A stretch of DNA of 27,082 bases from Candidatus Pacearchaeota archaeon (GCA_002688875.1 NZDU01000016.1:1-27082); one strand, 5' to 3'; counted from the stretch's first letter, positions 14,090 through 22,427 are shown. A program made the numbers and translations. The notes: a model not told the origin generated them from the letters alone.

Positions 14090-15736
14090 ATGGTTAGTAA
14101 TCAGGATATTCTTAATGAACTTAGGAAACAGGGTAGAAGGATAAGTAAACTTGAGAGAGATTTTGGGAGGGTTCAGGATGATGTTGAGGATGTCGAGGAG
14201 GAAGTTGAGGAAGTTGAACATAAGCGTGCTGGTGGGAGGGGTGATTCTATTAGTCTACCTAAATTGTCTTTTAACCAGATTATTACATTTATAGGAGTTG
14301 TTGGAGTTATTATTGGAGCTATATCTTTCTTTTTTTATGCTGTTGCAAATAATTGGATCGGAGAAACGGGGCAAGTGATGATTGGGGTTATTTTGGGTTT
14401 TGTTTTATTTGGGTTTGCTTTTATTTTGAGGAAGGATAAGGAGCAATGGTCGAATATTGTGTTTGGAGGTGCTTATTTTGTTGAATATTTGGCTATAGGT
14501 GTAGGAGTTTTAGAGTATGAAGTTTTACCGGATTTTATTGGAATAGCATTAGCTTTGGTGTTTTTGATCTCATCGACTGTGTTGAGTATAAAGTTTAAGG
14601 CTAGAGTTATTGCTTACTTTACTTTGGTTGGGGGATTTTTGATTCCTTTTATTACTGGGACTTTTGAGAATGATCTGTTTGTTATGGGATTCTATGTTTT
14701 ACTTAGTATAGGATTAGTTGTTTTGTCTTTTGTAGAGCATTGGTATGATTTGAGATTTGTTTCTTATTTAGTTGTTGGAAATTTTATTTTATTTTCGTTT
14801 GATAAGTTTGTCTCTGCAAGCGATAAGGTTATTCCTGTTTTGTTTTTAATTTCAATATTTGTTTTGTATAAACTTGCGGTATTGATTAATTCGTTTAAGA
14901 ATAAGAAGGATGAGATATCTGTTTTGGATTCTATAATTGTTGTTTCTATAACTGTGATGTTTTTGTGGTTTATTTATAATATGTTTGATTTTTCTAAGGA
15001 AGTTTATGGGATATTTGTGATGGTGTTTTCTTTCTTGTATCTGATTGAGATATTTTATTTTAAGACTCAGGATGTGAAGACTAAGCATTCTATAATTTAT
15101 ACTTTGCTTTCTACGGGAATTGTGTGTTTGAATCTAGGGTTTATATTTTTGATAAGTAGTGTTGATGCTGATTTCTTTTTGATTTTGTTTGCGGTTGAAT
15201 ATGTTTTGTTCTCAGTTCTTTCTGTTAAGACTGATGAAAAGAAAGTTTATCAGGTTTTTTCAGTGATTTCTTTGCTTTTGATTGCATATTGGTATGTATG
15301 GGTGTTAGGGTTTAAGGAAGGTATTGCACATGCATCTTTCTTTTTGTTTATTTTGTTTTGTATAGTTGTGTCTTTCTTTTTATTGTTTAGGAAAGATATT
15401 AATTTTAAACTTAATGCTGCGTCTTTTATTATTGGTGGGTTTGCATTTATTTATTCGCTCTATAAGTATTTATGGTATTGGAATATAGTTGATGAGACTG
15501 CTCATATTGTTCTTTCGATATTATGGTTAATTTATACTTTGGTTTTGTTTTCTAATGTTGAGACTAAAGAGGGGAAGTTATTGGTTGGAGGTTTGTTGGG
15601 AGTAACATTAATTAAGATTGCGTTTAATGATTTGTTTTATCTTGAGGGGATTTTTAGGATAATAGGATTTATCATATTTGGGATATTGTTAATTATTGGG
15701 GGATATTTCATAAAAAATGAGAGTGATAAAAAATGA
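14090..15736 (+). CDS. DUF2339-type polytopic membrane protein
   Basis: The 548-residue protein starts with a soluble ~60-residue coiled coil containing the acidic run DDVEDVEEEVEEVEH. Some sixteen or more membrane helices follow. The start of the membrane part (FIGVVGVIIGAISFFFYAVANNWIG, then GGAYFVEYLAIGVGVLEYEVLP) matches the DUF2339 family, whose function is not established. The ATG at 14090 is used because an in-frame upstream start has no promoter support and TTTATATAG lies ~31 bases before this ATG. The stop overlaps the ATG of the next gene (ATGA), so the two form an operon and probably a complex. Confidence 0.8.
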   Translation: MVSNQDILNELRKQGRRISKLERDFGRVQDDVEDVEEEVEEVEHKRAGGRGDSISLPKLSFNQIITFIGVVGVIIGAISFFFYAVANNWIGETGQVMIGVILGFVLFGFAFILRKDKEQWSNIVFGGAYFVEYLAIGVGVLEYEVLPDFIGIALALVFLISSTVLSIKFKARVIAYFTLVGGFLIPFITGTFENDLFVMGFYVLLSIGLVVLSFVEHWYDLRFVSYLVVGNFILFSFDKFVSASDKVIPVLFLISIFVLYKLAVLINSFKNKKDEISVLDSIIVVSITVMFLWFIYNMFDFSKEVYGIFVMVFSFLYLIEIFYFKTQDVKTKHSIIYTLLSTGIVCLNLGFIFLISSVDADFFLILFAVEYVLFSVLSVKTDEKKVYQVFSVISLLLIAYWYVWVLGFKEGIAHASFFLFILFCIVVSFFLLFRKDINFKLNAASFIIGGFAFIYSLYKYLWYWNIVDETAHIVLSILWLIYTLVLFSNVETKEGKLLVGGLLGVTLIKIAFNDLFYLEGIFRIIGFIIFGILLIIGGYFIKNESDKK

Positions 15737-16821
15737 CAGCAAGGTATTTTCTGTTCTTATTTGTTTTTTTGTTAGCGGTTAATGTAGTGGTTGCTTTTGA
15801 GGTTAGTGAGTATGAGTATTTTACTGATGTTAATGTTCATTGTGAGGAATATAAAGGTTATGTTAGATTTGAGATTCCCGGTCAGTATCTTGATTATTCT
15901 AGTCCAAATTCATTTATGGATGTTGAGCATTCAATAGAAAGAAATGTAGAGAGAAATTATTATGTCGCAAGTAAGAATTGGTTTGTTAAAGAGATAAGTG
16001 GGCAGAGTGTTAGCGAGGTTGAGAAGATTTTCGATGGAGATTATAATTCTTATTTAGTATTGCAGAGTGATCAGAGTGTGGAGTTTATTTTTGAGAATCC
16101 TGGACTGCAAAGATTAGATAAGGTTTCTATTGATATCCGTGATTCTTCTATAAAATCGATTAAGGTTTATGATGAAAGTGGAGATGAATTGACATTTAAT
16201 CAGATTGTTAATAATTTTCATTATGAGTTGTTGTTTGAAGATGTTATTAATGCTGATAAGTTGAGATTTGTTTTAGAATATGATGATGTTTTGAAGATTA
16301 AAGAAGTTAGTTTTTTTAGTTATCAGGTTGGAAGTGAGAGTTCTTTTGTTTATTTTTATGTGGATAATAAATGTAATGAAAAGTTTAGGTTTTATTTTGG
16401 AGAGTATGGTGAGGATAATGCTGGAAGGGGTTCTAGGAGCTTGCCTGTGGAGTTTTCTATTAGTGTTGATACTTTTAAGAATGGAGATTATAATAATGAT
16501 TTTGATGGGGATTCTGTTGGGAATGATGATGATAATTGTTTGATGGTTGCTAATGGGGACCAGAAAGATATTAATTATAATCAGAGGGGTGATGCTTGTG
16601 AGGATGATGATAAGGATGGGACGGTTAATGGTTTGGATAATTGTGTTGATGTTCATAATCCTGGACAGTTGGATGGGGATGGGGATGGTAAGGGGAATGA
16701 GTGTGATGATAAGGATGGTAGGTTTTTAGAAGAGAATAAGTTTTTGGTTTTTATGTTTGCAGGGATTATTGCTTTGGTGTTTGTGGTGCTTTCAGTTGTG
16801 TTGATGAGGAAAAAGGATTAG
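15733..16821 (+). CDS. Surface protein with thrombospondin type 3 calcium-binding repeats
   Basis: The 362-residue protein has a signal peptide (hydrophobic residues 5-20, likely cut after VVVA), a ~230-residue beta-rich region whose middle part (IFDGDYNSYLVLQS...) resembles a discoidin-like module, then Asp/Asn-rich thrombospondin type 3 repeats (DFDGDSVGNDDDNC, DDDKDGTVNGLDNC, DGDGDGKGNECDD) that bind Ca2+. A C-terminal membrane helix and RKKD anchor follow. The protein would sit outside the cell, anchored by its C-terminus. It is translationally coupled to the DUF2339 gene. In bacteria DUF2339 genes often neighbour DUF3999 genes, which also encode an exported beta domain with a C-terminal helix, so this may be the archaeal counterpart. 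Confidence 0.8.
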   Translation: MTARYFLFLFVFLLAVNVVVAFEVSEYEYFTDVNVHCEEYKGYVRFEIPGQYLDYSSPNSFMDVEHSIERNVERNYYVASKNWFVKEISGQSVSEVEKIFDGDYNSYLVLQSDQSVEFIFENPGLQRLDKVSIDIRDSSIKSIKVYDESGDELTFNQIVNNFHYELLFEDVINADKLRFVLEYDDVLKIKEVSFFSYQVGSESSFVYFYVDNKCNEKFRFYFGEYGEDNAGRGSRSLPVEFSISVDTFKNGDYNNDFDGDSVGNDDDNCLMVANGDQKDINYNQRGDACEDDDKDGTVNGLDNCVDVHNPGQLDGDGDGKGNECDDKDGRFLEENKFLVFMFAGIIALVFVVLSVVLMRKKD

Positions 16822-16859
16822 GCAAGTATAGATATTGATGTAGAATTGTTATGTTTTCA

Positions 16860-17357
16860 TTATGTTCTCAATCTTGTATGTATTAATTTGTATGCTTCTC
16901 TTGTTAATTCTTGTTTTAAGAATAAGTCATAAACTAGTCCTTCTCTTACTGAAAAAAGTCCGTTTGCTATATGCTCGGTTCCAATAAAAGTGTCTCCCAA
17001 ATCTTGGGCATATGTTAGAGCACTTCCCATTATTTTGTATACATCTTTTGTTAATGGAAGTTTTCCCCATTGTATCATCTCAAGGCCTTTTTTTGTTTTA
17101 TCGTCTATTTCTTCTAATGTTCTAGCGCGGTCTAGTCCAATGTTAAATAGGATTGTTGTTCCGTGTCCGCCAGATTCTATGATTCCTCTTAAAAGGTGTT
17201 CTGGTAGAATGGTTTCTTGATTATATTCTTGGGCAGCTTGATTTGATAGTCTCATGGCCTCTTTAGCTTTTTCTGAGAAGTTGTTATGGAATAATCCTGC
17301 ATATTGACTTGGACTCATGGGTTCAGGATCAAATTCTAGAAGTTTTTGTTTACTCAT
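16860..17357 (-). CDS. Stand-alone Clp N-domain protein
   Basis: The 165-residue protein consists of a short leader and a double Clp N-type repeat. The first unit is FSEKAKEAMRLSNQAAQEYNQETILPEHLLRGII, followed by the second with YKIMGSALTYAQDLGDTFIGTEHIANGLF. In ClpA/ClpC these N domains bind substrates or adaptors. No AAA+ ATPase module follows, so this is a free N domain, perhaps an adaptor or a relic. A TATA-like ATTATTTAAATAAAA (about 17378-17390) lies ~28 bases before the ATG on the minus strand, supporting active expression. It converges with the thrombospondin-repeat gene. Confidence 0.82.
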   Translation of the reverse strand: MSKQKLLEFDPEPMSPSQYAGLFHNNFSEKAKEAMRLSNQAAQEYNQETILPEHLLRGIIESGGHGTTILFNIGLDRARTLEEIDDKTKKGLEMIQWGKLPLTKDVYKIMGSALTYAQDLGDTFIGTEHIANGLFSVREGLVYDLFLKQELTREAYKLIHTRLRT

Positions 17358-17451
17358 GTTTAGTATTTGAATTTTTTATTTAAATAATTATCTATAGTTA
17401 ATATCTCATAAAAATATATAAAGTTTCTAGTTTTGTTTTTGAGAAGGTGAG

Positions 17452-18789
17452 ATGTTCGATAAAAATAAGAAGTTGTTTAAGGATGAGAAGAGTTTTAATA
17501 GTTATAGGAAGAAGAGGGTAGTTTATACTTCCGAGGATTTTGGAGTGAAAGTTTCGAAGCATTTTTCTGGGGCTAGTCCGCCGGAGATTTTTGTGGGGAG
17601 GTTTAATTATCCGCATGTTAATGCGGGGATTTTGAGTCCGAATAGCTTTGAGGGTAGTGAGGATATGTCGATGCCTGAGAGGTGGTATGAGAAGGGGTTT
17701 AATATTGGGCAGGTTTTGATGAGAAGGAATCAGTTGATTTATGGGAGGTTTAAGGCGAGGGTTAAGGATGTTAGGAAATCTAAGGGTGATAATGGAATTG
17801 GTGTTGGAGAGGTTGGGTCGAATAAAGGTGGGAGGTTTTTAGATGTTATGAAAGAGATTAGTATGGCCTATAAACCCGTGAGTACGGAGATGTTTTTGAA
17901 GAAATTGCCTAGGAGGAGTAATGAGGTTAATCGGATTAGTCCGATAATAACTAATGTAAGTCCGCTTGATGATGCTAAGTTGCAGGAGAATCCTAAGGTG
18001 TTGAAGAAGGTTGATTATTTGGTGGGGGATGAGCATGCTAAGTCGGTGGATAGTTTGAATGAATTGTTTAAAAGTGGAGTTCCGGTTAGTAATATTATGA
18101 AGATATTGAGTGCTGGTTTGTTGGGGTTGAAGAGTCAGCGTAGGTTGGTTCCGACAAGATGGAGTATTACTGCGGTTGATGATACGCTTTCGAAGAATTT
18201 GTTGAAGAGGATTAGATATTATCCGGAGCTTGATGGGATTAGGTTGTTTCATTCGGAGTATAATGGGAATCATTATGAGATATTGCTTCTTCCTGGGAAT
18301 TTTTCGTTCGAGGTTATTGAGGGGGAGATAAAGATTGGGGGGGTTGGTAATGGTGTTGGTGGAGTGGGGGTTGGGAGTGGAGTAGGTGTGGCTAATGTTG
18401 GTGGGGTTGGGAGTGGAGTGGGTGGGGCTAATGTTGTTTTTTGGCAGGATTTTGAGAGGTTTCATGGTCGTAAAACTTATGCTAGTGGAGTTGTTGGGGC
18501 TTATTATGCTTGTAGGTTGGCGGTTTGTGAGTATCTTGAAAGGATTAAGAGGCAAGCTACGTGTTTGTTTTTTAGGGAGGTTCGGCCGGAGTATTATGCT
18601 CCATTGGGAGTGGGGATTTTGAGGGAGGCTTGTCGGGGGGCATTTGAGAATGAATATGAGGGGTTTGCTACTATCTCAGAGGCTTTGGAAATGATGCAGG
18701 AGAGGATGAGATTGAATGTTGATGTTTATAGGGAGAGGAGTGAGTTGTTGAAGGAGTATGGGAAGCAGAAGAAGATTTGGGATTTTTGA
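17452..18789 (+). CDS. nreA: Archaeal Nre-family DNA repair protein (NreA-like)
   Basis: The 445-residue protein matches archaeal Nre proteins, which act with PCNA in DNA damage repair. Landmarks are FVGRFNYPHVNAGILSP near the N-terminus, SQRRLVPTRWSITAVDDTLS in the middle, and the EYYAPLGVGILREACRGAFE segment near the end. The last residues, QKKIWDF, form a PCNA-interacting (PIP-like) motif. Unlike many Nre proteins it lacks an N-terminal Cys cluster. An unusual ~35-residue Gly/Val low-complexity insert (about 296-331) is encoded by a GT-rich repeat. An ATATATAAAG TATA element at 17413-17422 and a GAAGGTGAG sequence precede the ATG. Confidence 0.88.
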   Translation: MFDKNKKLFKDEKSFNSYRKKRVVYTSEDFGVKVSKHFSGASPPEIFVGRFNYPHVNAGILSPNSFEGSEDMSMPERWYEKGFNIGQVLMRRNQLIYGRFKARVKDVRKSKGDNGIGVGEVGSNKGGRFLDVMKEISMAYKPVSTEMFLKKLPRRSNEVNRISPIITNVSPLDDAKLQENPKVLKKVDYLVGDEHAKSVDSLNELFKSGVPVSNIMKILSAGLLGLKSQRRLVPTRWSITAVDDTLSKNLLKRIRYYPELDGIRLFHSEYNGNHYEILLLPGNFSFEVIEGEIKIGGVGNGVGGVGVGSGVGVANVGGVGSGVGGANVVFWQDFERFHGRKTYASGVVGAYYACRLAVCEYLERIKRQATCLFFREVRPEYYAPLGVGILREACRGAFENEYEGFATISEALEMMQERMRLNVDVYRERSELLKEYGKQKKIWDF

Positions 18790-18806
18790 ATGTTTCACGG
18801 AAACAT
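18790..18806. repeat. Inverted repeat resembling a parS site minus one base
   Basis: ATGTTTC-ACG-GAAACAT is a perfect 7-base inverted repeat directly after the Nre stop codon. Bacterial parS, bound by ParB, is TGTTTCACGTGAAACA; this site differs by lack of a single central T. Archaeal use of that motif is not established and no ParB is in the window. It could equally be a hairpin at the 3' end of the Nre mRNA or an operator for 18857. Confidence 0.4.
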
Positions 18807-18856
18807 ATATAAGGGAGATTGTATATGCTTAAATATGAAAAGAGGTTTGTGTTAAG

Positions 18857-19021
18857 ATGTGTGATACTGAGATGATTTCTAAAAGAACGAATAGGGTACT
18901 CTGGGAAATAGATGAAGCTTTAGATAATAGTAAGCGAACTGTTGAGCAGGTTGGAGATAATATGAAAATTTTGCGTGAAAAGGCTAGAGGAAATATGAAG
19001 AGATTATCTTTTCTTCTTTAG
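18857..19021 (+). CDS. 54-residue charged helical protein
   Basis: ATG 18857 to TAG 19019-19021 encodes a 54-residue protein with one Cys near the start and a long amphipathic, charged helix (NRVLWEIDEALDNSKRTVEQ onward), probably a coiled coil. A TTAAATA element near 18828-18835 is ~25 bases before the ATG. The last 18 bases overlap the 3' end of the convergent gene at 19004. No family is recognised. Confidence 0.5.
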   Translation: MCDTEMISKRTNRVLWEIDEALDNSKRTVEQVGDNMKILREKARGNMKRLSFLL

Positions 19022-19405
19022 ATTCTTTTTTGCTTCTTTGAATAGTTCTGATCTTAAGTATTTTATTTCTATGCTTGATTTTTCTAATTTGTTTTCTAGG
19101 TTCTCTATAACTTCTTGAAATTCTTTGTTGTCTTCATCCATCATTTGGATTATACTATCTTGGTCTACTACTTCTTCATTGATTGCGTCTATTCTACTTT
19201 GATATGCTCTATTCTGTAGTGATGCCGTGGTTATTATGGCTAGTGCAAATAATCCTACTACTGTTCTTGGGTCGTATCCTGTTGTAGATAATATTATTAG
19301 TAAGAAAAATTGTTCAAAAAAATATAAAAATATGAATGATATATCAACGTAAGTATAATATCCATCATGAAACAATTTTTTATGGTTCTTCCATTTTCTT
19401 CCCAC
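19004..19405 (-). CDS. Membrane protein with coiled-coil tail (3' part of a TAG-interrupted frame)
   Basis: The 133-residue frame from GTG 19405 has two membrane helices (about residues 22-40 and 48-62) and a long coiled coil (INEEVVDQ to the end) finishing in a Lys-rich tail. The same frame continues upstream, past a single TAG (19414-19412), into a 28-codon ORF whose ATG (19498) has a well-placed TATA box. No ribosome-binding sequence precedes the GTG. The original protein was therefore probably ~164 residues with three membrane helices, now split by a nonsense codon, unless the stop is read through. The overall form resembles the two-helix coiled-coil protein at 10532. Confidence 0.6.
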   Translation of the reverse strand: MGRKWKNHKKLFHDGYYTYVDISFIFLYFFEQFFLLIILSTTGYDPRTVVGLFALAIITTASLQNRAYQSRIDAINEEVVDQDSIIQMMDEDNKEFQEVIENLENKLEKSSIEIKYLRSELFKEAKKNLKKKR

Positions 19406-19411
19406 TAATGT

Positions 19412-19498
19412 CTATAATAAGATTGAGACTACTAAAAATATGCATGAGGCTAGTAATATTTCTGTACCTTGAGACATAGTATTAGATATGATCTTCAT
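19412..19498 (-). CDS. 28-residue membrane peptide, in frame with the gene downstream
   Basis: ATG 19498 to TAG 19414-19412. The peptide is a short polar start followed by one hydrophobic helix (EILLASCIFLVVSILL). A TATA element (ATATATATTT region, 19519-19530) is centred 26 bases before the ATG, so the transcript should begin at this codon. After the TAG, only two codons separate it from the GTG of the 133-residue frame, in the same register. It is either the first helix of an interrupted gene, a leader peptide, or the first part of a read-through product. Confidence 0.5.
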   Translation of the reverse strand: MKIISNTMSQGTEILLASCIFLVVSILL

Positions 19499-19549
19499 TT
19501 AAAAGTATTTTCTGTTTTTGATATATATTTTGAATGTTTCAATGAAAGA

Positions 19550-20311
19550 TTAACCAACAACCCCAATTAATATCCCCTCAATAATCCCTGCGATGACTAA
19601 CAAGGGCACTACAATTAAAAAGAAAATTCTGAATGAGAGGATTAAGCTGTTGTATAGTTTGGTTCTGAGTTTTTTGTTTGATAGTATTAGGTAGAGGTAG
19701 ATGAGCATTGAAATTGGGAGGAAGATTATTGATAGGAGCATTAGTAGGAATATTGTGGGATTGCTGATGTTTTTTTTGTAGTGAGTTATGCAAGAGTACA
19801 TTAATAGGAATCCGATTCGGATCCCTAAGGCTATGCTTATTAGTATTGCGGGGATTTCGAATATTCCGTGAGGGAGTAGTCTCCAGAGGATTAAAAAAGA
19901 TTCGACTTCAACGCTTTTGTTTATGACGTAGCCTAATAGGTAGCCGTTTGTTATTAGGACTATTATTGGGAAGATTGCGAGAAGGATTCCAAGGGTTAGT
20001 GCGAAGAAAGATGAGGTTATGTTGTTTGCGGTGATGAATTGGATTAGCTGTAAGGTTGATAAGTTTTGGGTTTTTAGTATTAATGAGCTTATGATTTCTT
20101 TTATATTTTCTTCGAAGAAAAATGGGAAGAGGAAGCCTATGAAAGTTATAATGAAGAAAAGAAAAAATGAGATCCAGAAATAGGTTTTTATTTTTTTTAG
20201 ATCTGTTAGGGCTTTTTGGAATTGGAGATAGAGAATGTTGTGTTGATTGGTTAATGGTTTTTTGGTAGGGGTTTTTGTATTGATTTTTTTAATAGGGGTT
20301 TTGTTTTTCAT
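19550..20311 (-). CDS. SpoIIM/DUF95-family membrane protein
   Basis: The 253-residue protein has a basic ~35-residue N-terminus and about five or six membrane helices. The segment NGYLLGYVINK followed by RLLPHGIFEIPAILISIALGIRIG is the hallmark of the stage II sporulation protein M family. In archaea, which do not sporulate, the role of this integral membrane family is not known. TTTAAA-type sequence near 20333-20342 is ~26 bases before the ATG. It lies downstream of the rhomboid gene on the same strand with an 87-base gap and its own promoter. Confidence 0.88.
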   Translation of the reverse strand: MKNKTPIKKINTKTPTKKPLTNQHNILYLQFQKALTDLKKIKTYFWISFFLFFIITFIGFLFPFFFEENIKEIISSLILKTQNLSTLQLIQFITANNITSSFFALTLGILLAIFPIIVLITNGYLLGYVINKSVEVESFLILWRLLPHGIFEIPAILISIALGIRIGFLLMYSCITHYKKNISNPTIFLLMLLSIIFLPISMLIYLYLILSNKKLRTKLYNSLILSFRIFFLIVVPLLVIAGIIEGILIGVVG

Positions 20312-20398
20312 TTTTAGAATAGGTTAAAGATGTTTTTAAAGATTGGTTATTTTGTTATCAATTAAAATATCTACTAATTATGACAATAGGATCAGCAA

Positions 20399-21295
20399 CT
20401 ACTTGAAGTATCTGCTGATGAGTGCAGTTTTTCTCTTATATCTTTTTTTCAAATATAGTCCGTAGATGAGTCCGGCGATTAGTCCGCCTAGATGGGCTGT
20501 GTTTCCGATAGGTAGTGAGACGAATAATCCGATTATTACTAGGGGGACTATTGCGATGATTGGTAGCATGTAGAAAGGCATGCCCATTGGGATTGAGAAT
20601 TTTCTTAGTCCTGGGTTGAAGGAGAACATTGTGAATATTGCGAAGAAGATGTATGCGGTTAATAGTAGGTTTAGGATTGGCAGTAGAGCTAGGTCTGGGA
20701 AGATAGAAGATAAGAGAGATTGTAGGATTATGGCTATGATTGGGCCCATTATTAAGTAGACTTTCATGTGAGGGGTTAGGATCGCTAGTAGTCCGGCTAT
20801 TCCGAATATTGCTCCTGAGGCTCCGACCGAGTATGTTAATGGGGAGACGAAGATTCTTGCTCCTAGTTCAGTGTTACCTAGGTAGAATGATAGGATTGAG
20901 TAGAATATTCCGGCGAAGATTCCAGAGATTAGATAAAAGTATAGGAATTTTTTTCTTCCGATTATTTTTTCTAGTAGGTTTCCTATGAAGAATAATGAGA
21001 TCATGTTGAAGAAGAGGTGAGGGAGCCAGACGTGAGTGAACATGCTAGTTAGTAGGGTCCAGAATGAGCCTGCGAAAATGGCTTGTGCTTGAAGGGCGAA
21101 TATGTTGAGGAGTTGTTGTTCTGCGTAACCTGAAACGGATAGGGAGATGAAGATGATGTAAACGATTACGTTTAGGATAATAAGCCAAGTGGTTACGCTG
21201 AGTTTTCTGAATATGCTGTTAGAGGGTTGGATTCTTTTCATGGACTGTCTTCTTAGTGAAGATCGTTCTAGATTGTCGTTGAACCATTTTGCCAT
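20399..21295 (-). CDS. Rhomboid-family intramembrane serine protease
   Basis: Rhomboids cleave membrane-spanning substrates within the lipid bilayer. The 298-residue protein has six core helices, a cytosolic N-terminal ~35 residues and an extra C-terminal basic tail. Catalytic features are visible: HVWLPHLFFN with the conserved Asn (about 97), GASGAIFG with the nucleophile Ser (about 160), and the His in NTAHLGGLIAG (about 268). The gene begins 3 bases after the TFE stop codon, so the two are co-transcribed from the TFE promoter. This pairing of a transcription factor with a membrane protease may be only operon packing. Confidence 0.93.
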   Translation of the reverse strand: MAKWFNDNLERSSLRRQSMKRIQPSNSIFRKLSVTTWLIILNVIVYIIFISLSVSGYAEQQLLNIFALQAQAIFAGSFWTLLTSMFTHVWLPHLFFNMISLFFIGNLLEKIIGRKKFLYFYLISGIFAGIFYSILSFYLGNTELGARIFVSPLTYSVGASGAIFGIAGLLAILTPHMKVYLIMGPIIAIILQSLLSSIFPDLALLPILNLLLTAYIFFAIFTMFSFNPGLRKFSIPMGMPFYMLPIIAIVPLVIIGLFVSLPIGNTAHLGGLIAGLIYGLYLKKRYKRKTALISRYFK

Positions 21296-21298
21296 GAA

Positions 21299-22180
21299 TT
21301 ATTTTTTCTTTTTAGTTGGTTTTTTCTTAGCAGGTTTTTTTGAAGGTTTGTTTTTAGTTTTCTTTTTAATTGGTTTCTTTTGCTTTGTTGCTTTTTTAGT
21401 AGGTTTCTTTTTTGACTTTTTCTTATTTGTAGGTTTTTTCTTTGCTGGTTTTTTCTTTTTTAATTTTCCTTCTTTTTTTAATAATTTTTCTTTAGCTCTT
21501 TTTGTTTCTTCTCTTTTTAATTTTCTTTTTAGTTGTTTTTCTTTTTCTGCTTTGTTGATTTTTCTTTGCTTTTCTTTTCCTATTTTTTCTTCTTGTTTGA
21601 TACGTTCTTCTGAAACTAAGATGATTTCTCTTTTTAATTTATCAATGTTTTTCCCGATGTGTTCTATTACTTCTGAATCGTCTGATAGTTCGTAGACTTC
21701 TTCGCATTCTGGGCAGATGAAGTCGTTTAATAATGCTGTTTCTTCATTTACTTCTATGGAGCAAGTTGTGCAGAGGTAGTGTCTTCCTTGTTTTCTGTTA
21801 TGGCTTTGAGTTTCTAAGATTTTTAATTTGTTTTTTAATTTTTCTTCTAAGAGGGATAGTGATTGGAATATGTCTAGGGTCCAGAAGTAAATGTACCATC
21901 CTTTTCTTTTGTCTTTTTTTCTGATGAATGAAACTAGGCCGAAGTCGGAGAGTTTGTAGAGAATGTTACGGGTTTGGTTTATTGTTAGTTTTAGTTTTTC
22001 TGCTATTGCGAATTCGTTTACGTTTTTCTTTCCGGCTAGTAGGTCTATGATTTCGACTGATTGTTTGTTGATTAGATCTTCAATGACTGACTTTAAGAGT
22101 TTGATTTGTCTTTTATCTACTTCTCCAATTTTGGGTTTTGGAGATTCCTTTTTTGGTTTTTTAGATTTTTCTTTAGACAT
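21299..22180 (-). CDS. tfe: Transcription factor E (alpha subunit) with long Lys-rich tail
   Basis: TFE, the archaeal counterpart of TFIIE-alpha, helps RNA polymerase open promoters. Residues ~20-110 form the extended winged helix, with the turn FAIAEKLKLTINQTRNILYKL. A zinc ribbon follows, with Cys pairs at about 137/140 (CTTC) and 156/159 (CPEC), then a short coiled coil. The last ~90 residues are almost only Lys with Pro, Ala and Thr, in repeats such as KKKPTKKKK. This tail resembles histone H1 tails and makes the protein (293 residues) much longer than a typical TFE of ~170-200. It may bind DNA or RNA non-specifically. It is the first gene of an operon with the rhomboid. Confidence 0.93.
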   Translation of the reverse strand: MSKEKSKKPKKESPKPKIGEVDKRQIKLLKSVIEDLINKQSVEIIDLLAGKKNVNEFAIAEKLKLTINQTRNILYKLSDFGLVSFIRKKDKRKGWYIYFWTLDIFQSLSLLEEKLKNKLKILETQSHNRKQGRHYLCTTCSIEVNEETALLNDFICPECEEVYELSDDSEVIEHIGKNIDKLKREIILVSEERIKQEEKIGKEKQRKINKAEKEKQLKRKLKREETKRAKEKLLKKEGKLKKKKPAKKKPTNKKKSKKKPTKKATKQKKPIKKKTKNKPSKKPAKKKPTKKKK

Positions 22181-22194
22181 TGTTTATTAGAATA

Positions 22195-22427
22195 CGAGAA
22201 TATCGTTTTTTTGGTTTTTATAGGTTTTGGTTTTAATAGTATCTCCGCATAGATATATTTTCAGTCAAATTCCGAATCGGACTTCGTCATGATTCTCCCT
22301 TATCTTTCTTGAAATGTGTCAAATTACTTTGATAATCGTTGGAAGGCTCTAAATCGAGTTGTTCTTGGAGAGATATCAAAACTAATTTTTAATCTTTGTG
22401 CTGAGATACCCTTTAAATATGGCTAAA
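22195..22427. other. Intergenic region without a convincing gene
   Basis: These ~230 bases lie between the TFE start and the 48-residue ORF. I find no convincing reading frame. A minus-strand TATA-like ATATTTAAAG (about 22415-22424) could start an RNA near 22395, and a short palindrome TCCGA-A-TCGGA is present around 22270. The region is unusually long for this compact sequence, so an unrecognised small RNA is possible. Confidence 0.3.

Noticed and set aside
21300..21520. AAG/AAA-rich repeats at the 3' end of tfe considered as a sequencing artefact or CRISPR-like array
   Set aside because: The frame stays open with a consistent Lys/Pro/Thr/Ala pattern and a normal stop; repeat units are irregular and there are no spacers.
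22260..22300. Minus-strand ATGACGA and CTGA about 20 bases apart, resembling C and D boxes
   Set aside because: The C box has a mismatch at a conserved position and no second box pair or terminal stem is seen.
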